This document shows, piece by piece, positions 45,427 to 51,089 of a stretch of DNA of 51,089 nt (the first letter of the stretch is position 1; every line of letters starts with the position of its first letter). The notes under the pieces are model-generated. The model saw only the letters and a list, made by a program, of their open reading frames with translations, was not told the DNA's origin and did no database searches. The position numbers and the translations under genes were made by a program. Source of the stretch: Coriobacteriia bacterium (GTDB taxonomy: Bacteria > Actinomycetota > Coriobacteriia > Coriobacteriales > Eggerthellaceae); assembly GCA_030523425.1 (NCBI GenBank), contig JAUNIP010000008.1, forward strand, positions 1 through 51,089, read 5' to 3'.

Positions 45427-47244
45427 ATGCCTGCCGGTTGGACCGCGCCCGTGGGACAAGCGGGCATGCCGCGCGACGTGGTGAGCGAAAGCGCCAAGCA
45501 AATCCCTGCGCGCACGGTGCTGAAGAAATTCGTGGAGTACTATCAGCCCTTCACGCTGCTGTTCTTCGCCGACTTGGTGGCAGCCACCGTGTTAGCCGCC
45601 ATTGACCTGGCGTTTCCGCAAATCCTGAACTTCTTCGTGCGCGATTTCTTCGTGAACGCCACCGATGCCATTTTAGGCGTGCTGCCGGGCGTAGCGGCGG
45701 GCCTGATTGCGCTGTACCTGGTGCGCAGCGGCTGCCAGTACTTCATTGCCACGTGGGGCCACATCATGGGCGCGCGCATGGAAGCCAACATGCGCATGGA
45801 CCTGTTTTCGCAGTACCAGCGCCTGTCCTTTAGCTACTACGACAAAAACAACACCGGCGAAATGATGTCGAAGCTGGTCACCGACCTGTTCGACATTTCG
45901 GAAGTGGCCCACCACGGGCCGGAGAACCTGTTCATTGCCACGTGCAAGGTTGTGGGGTCGTTTGTGCTGCTGATGCTGGTGAACGTGCCCATGACGCTGA
46001 TCATGTTGGCAGCCACTGTGGTCATGGCCACCTATTCGGGCGTGCAGAACTTCCGCAAGCGAACCATCTTCCGGCAAAACCGCCAAACCATGACCGACCT
46101 GAACGGCCGCATCCAGGACAGCTTAGGCGGCATCCGTGTGGTGAAAAGCTTCGGCAACGAAGGCATGGAAGTAGACCGCTTTCACCAGGCCAACGACACG
46201 TTCATCCACACCAAGGAGCTGTCGTATCGCTTCATGGGGCAGTTCCAGATGGCGAACAGCCTGTTTGCGGGCGTGCTGTACACAGTGACCATAGTGGCGG
46301 GCGGCTACTTTGTGGCGCAAGGTTCCATGGCGCCGTCGGATTTGATTCTGTACGCGCTCTATATTGGCATCTTCTTGGCGCCCATAGAGCTTCTGATCAA
46401 CTTCACCGAACAGTTCCAGAAAGGGTACGCCGGCTTTCGGCGCTTCGTGGAAACGCTGGCCGAGCAGCCGGGCGTGGAAAACGCCCCCGATGCGGTGGAC
46501 GTGGCACTTGAGAGCGCACCGGATGTGCGCTACCAGGACGTGCGCTTTTCCTACGATGGCGAAACCGAGGTGCTGCACGGCATTGACCTGCACATTCCCG
46601 CAGGTCAGACCGTTGCGCTGGTGGGCCCTTCGGGCGGCGGCAAGTCCACCACCTGCGCGCTGCTGCCCCGCTTCTACGACGCCACCGGCGGAAGCATTCT
46701 GCTTGACGGCACCGACGTGCGTGACGTGACGCTGGAAAGCCTGCGCGCGCAGGTGGGTGTGGTGCAGCAAGACGTGTATCTGTTCGAAGGCACCGTGCGC
46801 GACAACATAGCCTATGGCAACCCCGAAGCCACCCCTGAACAGGTGGAATGGGCCGCCCAGCAAGCCTGCCTGCACGACTTCGTCATGACGCTGCCGCAAG
46901 GCTATGACACCTTGGTGGGAGAACGCGGCGCGCGCCTTTCCGGCGGCCAAAAGCAGCGCGTGGCCATAGCGCGCGTGTTTCTGCGCAACCCGCGCATCCT
47001 CATTTTGGACGAAGCCACCAGCGCGTTAGACAACGAAAGCGAAAAGCACGTGCAGGAATCGCTGGAGCGCCTGAGCCGAAACCGCACCACGCTGGTGATT
47101 GCGCACCGGCTTTCCACCATCCGCAATGCGCACGCCATAGCCGTGGTGGACGAAGGCCGCGTGGTGGAATGCGGCACCCACGACGAACTGCTGGCCCAAG
47201 ACGGCCTGTACGCCCGCTACTACCGCATGCAATTTGGCGCTTAA
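45427..47244 (+). CDS. ABC transporter, fused permease and ATPase
   Basis: A 605-residue half-transporter of the exporter type. The first 340 residues hold six helices, with the intracellular-loop stretch QYQRLSFSYYDKNNTGEMMSK split by the membrane. The ATPase domain has Walker A LVGPSGGGKSTT, Q-loop QQDVYLFEGTV, signature LSGGQKQRVAIAR, Walker B ILILDEATSALD and the H-loop AHRLSTI. It works as a homodimer or with another half. The substrate is unknown; cotranscription with the GT2 suggests a lipid-linked sugar or lipid. Its stop overlaps the dapL stop by 4 bp. Confidence 0.94.
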   Translation: MPAGWTAPVGQAGMPRDVVSESAKQIPARTVLKKFVEYYQPFTLLFFADLVAATVLAAIDLAFPQILNFFVRDFFVNATDAILGVLPGVAAGLIALYLVRSGCQYFIATWGHIMGARMEANMRMDLFSQYQRLSFSYYDKNNTGEMMSKLVTDLFDISEVAHHGPENLFIATCKVVGSFVLLMLVNVPMTLIMLAATVVMATYSGVQNFRKRTIFRQNRQTMTDLNGRIQDSLGGIRVVKSFGNEGMEVDRFHQANDTFIHTKELSYRFMGQFQMANSLFAGVLYTVTIVAGGYFVAQGSMAPSDLILYALYIGIFLAPIELLINFTEQFQKGYAGFRRFVETLAEQPGVENAPDAVDVALESAPDVRYQDVRFSYDGETEVLHGIDLHIPAGQTVALVGPSGGGKSTTCALLPRFYDATGGSILLDGTDVRDVTLESLRAQVGVVQQDVYLFEGTVRDNIAYGNPEATPEQVEWAAQQACLHDFVMTLPQGYDTLVGERGARLSGGQKQRVAIARVFLRNPRILILDEATSALDNESEKHVQESLERLSRNRTTLVIAHRLSTIRNAHAIAVVDEGRVVECGTHDELLAQDGLYARYYRMQFGA

Positions 47245-48467
47245 CGGGTGGCCATCAGGGTTTGGATGCGCTGCATGGCTTCCTTGGTGGCATCGGCGTC
47301 GCCGAAGGCGGTCAGGCGCACATAGCCTTCGCCGCTAGGACCAAAGCCCGCACCCGGCGTGGTGATGATGTTGGCCTGCTCAAGCAGCAGGTCGAAGAAT
47401 TCCCACGATCCCATGCCAACGGGTGTCTTGCACCACACATACGGGCTGCTAACCGCGCCATACACGGTAAAACCGGCGGCTTCCAGGCCTTCCTTTATCA
47501 CCTTCGCGTTCGCGCGGTAGTAATCCAGCGTTTCTTCAATCTGCCGCGCGCCTTCTTCGGAATACACGGCTGCGGCGCCGCGCTGGATAACATAAGACGC
47601 GCCGTTGAACTTCGTGGTCTGGCGGCGGTTCCACATGGCATGCAGGCTTTGCCCTTCGCGCACCAGGGCCTTCGGCACCACGGTATAGCCGCAGCGCGCG
47701 CCCGTGAAGCCGGCGGTCTTGGAGAAGCTGCGGAATTCGATGGCGCAGGTGGTGGCACCCGGCACCTCGTAAATGCTGTGGGGCACGTTGTCTTCGGCGA
47801 TGAAGCGCTCGTAGGCGGCGTCGAACATAATGATGGCGTCGTGTTCGTTGGCGTAGTCCACCCAGGCCTGCAGCTGCTGGAAGTTCAGCGTGGTGCCCGT
47901 GGGGTTGTTGGGGCTGCACAGGTAGATGACATCCACTGGTTCGGTAGGCAGTGCCGGGCAGAAGCCGTTTTCGGCGGTGGTGGGCATGTAGTAGATGTTC
48001 GTCCAGCCCTGGGCCTGCTCGTCGTAGTCGCCCGCACGGCCGGCCATGGCGTTGGTGTCCACATACACCGGATACACCGGGTCGCACACGGCAATCTTGT
48101 TGTCGGCGCTTAAGATGTCGCCTATGTTGCCGCAGTCGCTTTTCGCGCCGTCGCTGATGAAAATCTCGTCAGCTGCAATTTGTATGCCGCGGGCGGCGAA
48201 GTCGGCCTGCTGGATGGCTTCGCGCAGGAAGTCATAGCCTTGTTCGGGGCCATACCCGTAAAAGGTTTCCGCACGGGACAGGTCGTCCACCGCGGCGTGC
48301 ATGGCTTCCACCACCGCGGGCACCAAGGGACGCGTCACGTCGCCGATGCCCATCTTGATCAGCTTGGCTTCCGGATGCGCTTCGGCATAGGCCGCCGTGC
48401 GCCGGGCGATTTCGGAAAAAAGGTAGCTGCCGGGCAGCTTCTGGTAATTTGCATTGACGTGCGCCAT
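47241..48467 (-). CDS. dapL: LL-diaminopimelate aminotransferase
   Basis: DapL (408 aa) converts tetrahydrodipicolinate directly to LL-diaminopimelate with glutamate as donor, a short route to lysine and peptidoglycan found in plants, chlamydiae and several anaerobes. The PLP enzyme has IKMGIGDVTRPL, FYGYGPEQGYDFLREAI, SDGAKSDCGNIGD, CSPNNPTGTTLN, and the PLP-Lys region EFRSFSKTAGFTGARCGY. Length matches the family. A single-gene unit with no clear promoter, apart from TATAGT at about 48536-48541. Confidence 0.96.
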   Translation of the reverse strand: MAHVNANYQKLPGSYLFSEIARRTAAYAEAHPEAKLIKMGIGDVTRPLVPAVVEAMHAAVDDLSRAETFYGYGPEQGYDFLREAIQQADFAARGIQIAADEIFISDGAKSDCGNIGDILSADNKIAVCDPVYPVYVDTNAMAGRAGDYDEQAQGWTNIYYMPTTAENGFCPALPTEPVDVIYLCSPNNPTGTTLNFQQLQAWVDYANEHDAIIMFDAAYERFIAEDNVPHSIYEVPGATTCAIEFRSFSKTAGFTGARCGYTVVPKALVREGQSLHAMWNRRQTTKFNGASYVIQRGAAAVYSEEGARQIEETLDYYRANAKVIKEGLEAAGFTVYGAVSSPYVWCKTPVGMGSWEFFDLLLEQANIITTPGAGFGPSGEGYVRLTAFGDADATKEAMQRIQTLMATR

Positions 48468-48830
48468 GTTCTCTCCTCAGTGCGGCCGCCTGGTGGCGGC
48501 AGTTTCCCGTGTGGCGGGCGCGCGGCCCGCTGTGCCACTATAGCCATTCAACAATTCCAGATGGTTACAAGATTTGCATGAATACAAGGTAGTGGTTTCT
48601 TGCCCCGCGCGGCAAGTGATATACTCGCTTTCCTGCAAAATACGCCCCTGAGCGGCGGACAGCAGAAGGGACCTTTCCCCCATTGCGGCAGATGGTGGAA
48701 AGACTGTTGAAAACGGGAAGATAACCTGACGAAAAGTTGTTAAGAATCTGTCGAAAACTGCCTGAAAACCTTACAAAGTCTGTTATCATTCCAAAGGACA
48801 AAAACGTGCGTAGGGAGTACTTCGTTTAAC
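48468..48830. other. Intergenic region between dapL and the C39-like gene
   Basis: 363 bp without a gene. It holds GC-rich hairpins near 48481-48535 just upstream of dapL, a TATACT at 48620-48625 (plus strand), several GAAAAC repeats (about 48690-48770) and TATCAT at 48784-48789. The stretch from 48626 to 48830 could be a 5' leader of about 200 nt. No known riboswitch was recognised. Confidence 0.5.
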
Positions 48831-50069
48831 ATGGCATCTGAACCAGTAAAACGCGCACGCCATGCCAAGCAGGCGGTCCCTGCTGTAGCCACCCAGGTTT
48901 CGCTTACCGAAGCCGCATGCCACAAGCACGCGGACGCGGGGCAAAGCTGCGCTGCAGCACGGGGCCGCCTAGCCGAAAGCCCTGAACAACCCCTACCACG
49001 CCCCCAAGGAAAACACGCGGCTCCTGCACACGCAGGCGCTTCTTCCGCTTCTAAGGCCGCCCGCAGCCACGCTTCCGCGAGCCGCCACAGCGCCGGCAAG
49101 CACCGCGCGCACGCCAAGCGCCGCAGCAACACCGCCGCGCGCATTGCCATTCCCGCCGCAGCCGTGGCCGCAGCCGTGGCCCTAGGTGTAGGCGTGGTTG
49201 CCTACAACGCCCAGCCCGCGCAGCAGCATGCCGCGCCGGTGGTTGCAGCCGAAGCGTGGACGCCCGCCAGCGGCGACCCCACCGTGGTCACCATGACGCG
49301 CATAGAAAGCAATGGCCTGGCCAACGACGCGAAAACCCAAGCGCAGCTGTTCCAGGAATTCACCGACCGCATAGCCGCCATCATGCAGGCCGAATATGCC
49401 CAGCGCGAAGCCGACCGCTTGGCGCTAGAACAGGAAATGGCCCGCCTTGAGGCTGAACGCGAAGCGTTCGCCCACACCCAGCAGACCGCCCTGGAGCTTT
49501 CCTTGGTGCCCGATTTGTTCTTGGCCCAAGGCGAAGGCACGGTCACCTGCACGTTGGTTTCCAACGCCATGATGCTGCGCCGTGCCGCCTACCACGACGG
49601 ACGCACCGACTGGAAGGATGTCACCGAAGAGGCCGTGGGAGACGTGGCCTGGGGCGGCGACGGCATGCAGTGGGGTTTCACGTCCTTCGGGTATGACGTT
49701 ACCCACGGGTCCATGGAATCCGAAGCCGGCGAAGCGCGCGTGGCCGAAATTGTGGCGCTGCTGAAGGTCCATCCCGAAGGCGTGGTGCTGTACGACCCGG
49801 ACGTGCCGCACGCCGTGTTGGCCATCTACTACGACGAGCAGACGAAGACGCTGTTCTGCGCCGACCCAGCCCCCTACTACGCCGGTCGCGCCCTGCCTGC
49901 ATCTGAAACCTGGAACGGCACCTGCCATGGCAACGACCAGCAAGCCACCATCGACGGCTTCACCGAATTCTGGTGCCTGACCCGAGAACTGCCCGAAGAC
50001 CCCAGCTTCTTTTTGGGCCTGACTGCTTCTGAAGAAGAGCAAGACACGGCTGATTCTGAAGCCGATTAG
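48831..50069 (+). CDS. Membrane-anchored C39-like papain-fold peptidase
   Basis: A 412-residue protein. The N-terminal 100 residues are Ala/His/Arg-rich, low-complexity and cytoplasmic. One helix (about 105-125) anchors the protein with the C-terminus outside. Residues 165-220 are helical and coiled-coil-like. The C-terminal domain resembles Peptidase_C39_2: C240 in TVTCTLVSNAMM, H327 in VPHAVLAIYYD and D345 in FCADPAP. The mature part lacks a sugar-binding repeat. It may cut peptide crosslinks or surface peptides; substrate unknown. The tail is acidic. Confidence 0.75.
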   Translation: MASEPVKRARHAKQAVPAVATQVSLTEAACHKHADAGQSCAAARGRLAESPEQPLPRPQGKHAAPAHAGASSASKAARSHASASRHSAGKHRAHAKRRSNTAARIAIPAAAVAAAVALGVGVVAYNAQPAQQHAAPVVAAEAWTPASGDPTVVTMTRIESNGLANDAKTQAQLFQEFTDRIAAIMQAEYAQREADRLALEQEMARLEAEREAFAHTQQTALELSLVPDLFLAQGEGTVTCTLVSNAMMLRRAAYHDGRTDWKDVTEEAVGDVAWGGDGMQWGFTSFGYDVTHGSMESEAGEARVAEIVALLKVHPEGVVLYDPDVPHAVLAIYYDEQTKTLFCADPAPYYAGRALPASETWNGTCHGNDQQATIDGFTEFWCLTRELPEDPSFFLGLTASEEEQDTADSEAD

Positions 50070-50117
50070 GGCGAATAGCTTTCCCACTTGTAGCGGGCGG
50101 GCGCGTGAGACGCGCGC

Positions 50118-50882
50118 CTACACAACCCCCAGCACTTCCAGCAGGGTCTTCACGAAAAAGATTGCCAGCACGCACAGCATCAGGGGCTTCACCACGCGCA
50201 CGCCTTTCGAGGAAAACAGATTCACGCCCACCCAGGCGCCTGCCATGTTGCATACGCCTGCCACCAGGCCCAACGCTATCCACACCTGGCCGTTCGCCAA
50301 AAACACCACCAATGCGGAAAGGTTGGTGGTCAAGTTGATGGCTTTCGTGGTGCCGGCAGCGTCGTTCAGCGTCATCTGCGCCACGCTGGTCAGCAGCAGC
50401 AGCAAGAAGGTGCCAGTGCCGGGGCCGTAGAAGCCGTCATAGGCGCCAATACCTAGCGCCAACAGCGTGGACAGCGCCAAGGTGCGCGCGTACGGCAGGC
50501 GCTCTTCGCGTTCCACCATAGCATGCGGGCGCAGCAGATACGCCGCGGTCAGGGGGATGACCACAAGCATGATCGCGCGCAGCGCGCCATCGTCCACCAG
50601 CAGGTTCAAGCTGGCACCTGCTGCCGACCCCACCAGCCCCGCAACCACCGGCACCACGAACAGCCGCGGCTTCAGGTACCCCTGCATACCCAAGCGCGCG
50701 GTAGCCAGAGCCGTGCCCATGGAACTGGACAGCTTGTTAGTGGCCATGGCGGTGTGCGGCGGAATGCCCGCCATCAGGAAAGCCGGCAGCGAAATGAGGC
50801 CTCCCCCGCCGGCAATAGCGTCCACAAACCCCGCCAACGCCACCAACGGGCACACAATCAGAAATGTCAGCACCACATCCAT
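50118..50882 (-). CDS. TSUP family membrane permease (TauE/SafE-like)
   Basis: A 254-residue membrane protein with seven to eight helices and the duplicated TSUP motif: GFVDAIAGGGGLISLPAFL near the N-terminus and GAYDGFYGPGTGTFLLL in the second half. Family members carry sulfite, sulfonates or other anions; the substrate here is unknown. The start at 50882 is chosen because upstream residues in the same frame are unlike the family. TATACT (50891-50896) lies only 8 bp before the ATG, so the message may be leaderless or nearly so. Confidence 0.88.
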   Translation of the reverse strand: MDVVLTFLIVCPLVALAGFVDAIAGGGGLISLPAFLMAGIPPHTAMATNKLSSSMGTALATARLGMQGYLKPRLFVVPVVAGLVGSAAGASLNLLVDDGALRAIMLVVIPLTAAYLLRPHAMVEREERLPYARTLALSTLLALGIGAYDGFYGPGTGTFLLLLLTSVAQMTLNDAAGTTKAINLTTNLSALVVFLANGQVWIALGLVAGVCNMAGAWVGVNLFSSKGVRVVKPLMLCVLAIFFVKTLLEVLGVV

Positions 50883-50890
50883 AGCGCGAA

Positions 50891-50896
50891 AGTATA
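50891..50896 (-). promoter_or_regulatory. -10 box of the TSUP gene, very close to the start codon
   Basis: Minus-strand TATACT separated by 8 bp from the ATG at 50882; a transcript begun here would have almost no 5' leader. Confidence 0.4.
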
Positions 50897-50978
50897 ACCC
50901 AACGAGCGCAAGGCGCCAGCCGATTGCCGGCCGCACCCGACTTACGGATGAGCCCGAAAAGCCTGACAAAAAGGACAT

Positions 50979-51089
50979 GTGAAATGGGGACGTAGCTTTT
51001 TTTGTGAAATGGGGACGTAGCCAGTTTCACAAGTTGCGCCCCCCAAATGTGTGAAAAGCTACGGCCCCCGTTCCCAAAAAAATGGACCT
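50979..51089. repeat. REP-like repeats at the window end
   Basis: Two direct copies of GTGAAATGGGGACGTAGC (50980-50997 and 51004-51021) are followed by an inverted related copy (51052-51077, reading GGGGGCCGTAGCTTTTCACA on the minus strand). Such GGGGAC/GTAGC units often flank REP-associated tyrosine transposases, but none is inside the window. Confidence 0.6.

Noticed and set aside
48626-48830. Cyclic di-AMP (ydaO-type) riboswitch before the C39-like gene
   Set aside because: The gene context would fit, but I could not find the conserved core segments of that class in the leader.

Overview
The window is a GC-rich, densely coded piece of bacterial chromosome. It looks like an anaerobic actinomycete of the class Coriobacteriia (Eggerthellaceae-like): a GlnR-type regulator beside a type I glutamine synthetase, LL-diaminopimelate aminotransferase, ATP-type PEP carboxykinase, a phenylacetate-CoA ligase, and the block rplU-rpmA-obg-proB-proA-nadD-rsfS. 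The taxon is inferred from gene content and base composition only. I recognised no rRNA or tRNA gene, phage, plasmid, CRISPR array or intact transposase.

Region by region: (1) 1-9.2 kb: the 3' tail of an unknown gene, a cation diffusion facilitator, a fused secDF, and a queuosine locus split over two strands (HAD phosphatase-tgt on minus, queH-queA on plus), then thioredoxin and a membrane zinc-ribbon protein. (2) 9.3-22.2 kb: a long minus-strand housekeeping block: valS, clpX, clpP, tig, rsfS, a nadD-yqeK fusion, proA, proB, obg, rpmA, rplU. (3) 22.2-24.1 kb: a 1.9-kb gene-free stretch built of several repeat families in both orientations. (4) 24.1-31.3 kb: polA, a glnA-glnR operon with a GlnR-box-like site, and a cpsC-cpsD-cpsB tyrosine kinase/phosphatase module. 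(5) 31.3-36.5 kb: DUF523, a HelD-type RNA polymerase recycling factor, a YdjI-like SPFH zinc-ribbon protein, a 52-residue membrane protein, and a Crp/Fnr regulator. (6) 36.5-37.35 kb: a second gene-free stretch with a short-repeat array, a perfect 23-bp-arm hairpin and a 293-bp fold-back element. (7) 37.3-51.1 kb: paaK, pckA, a GNAT acetyltransferase, a GH36-like protein, a PAP2 phosphatase, a YdjC-type deacetylase, a GT2 glycosyltransferase-ABC exporter pair, dapL, a secreted C39-like protein and a TSUP permease, ending in REP-like repeats.

The genes mostly serve growth and envelope biology: protein export (SecDF), proteostasis (ClpXP, trigger factor), tRNA modification (QueH, QueA, Tgt), proline and NAD synthesis, nitrogen assimilation (GlnA under a GlnR-like protein), lysine/peptidoglycan precursor synthesis (DapL) and surface polysaccharide control (CpsBCD, GT2).

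The most unusual content is the repeats. A palindromic element is inserted in frame in queH and has a second copy at 22.48 kb. Four other repeat systems (121-122-bp tandem units; a mosaic 28-31-bp motif; a GTGAACGAAT motif; a terminal REP-like motif) all occur in opposed orientations, and one fold-back element has 28-bp perfect terminal inverted repeats.
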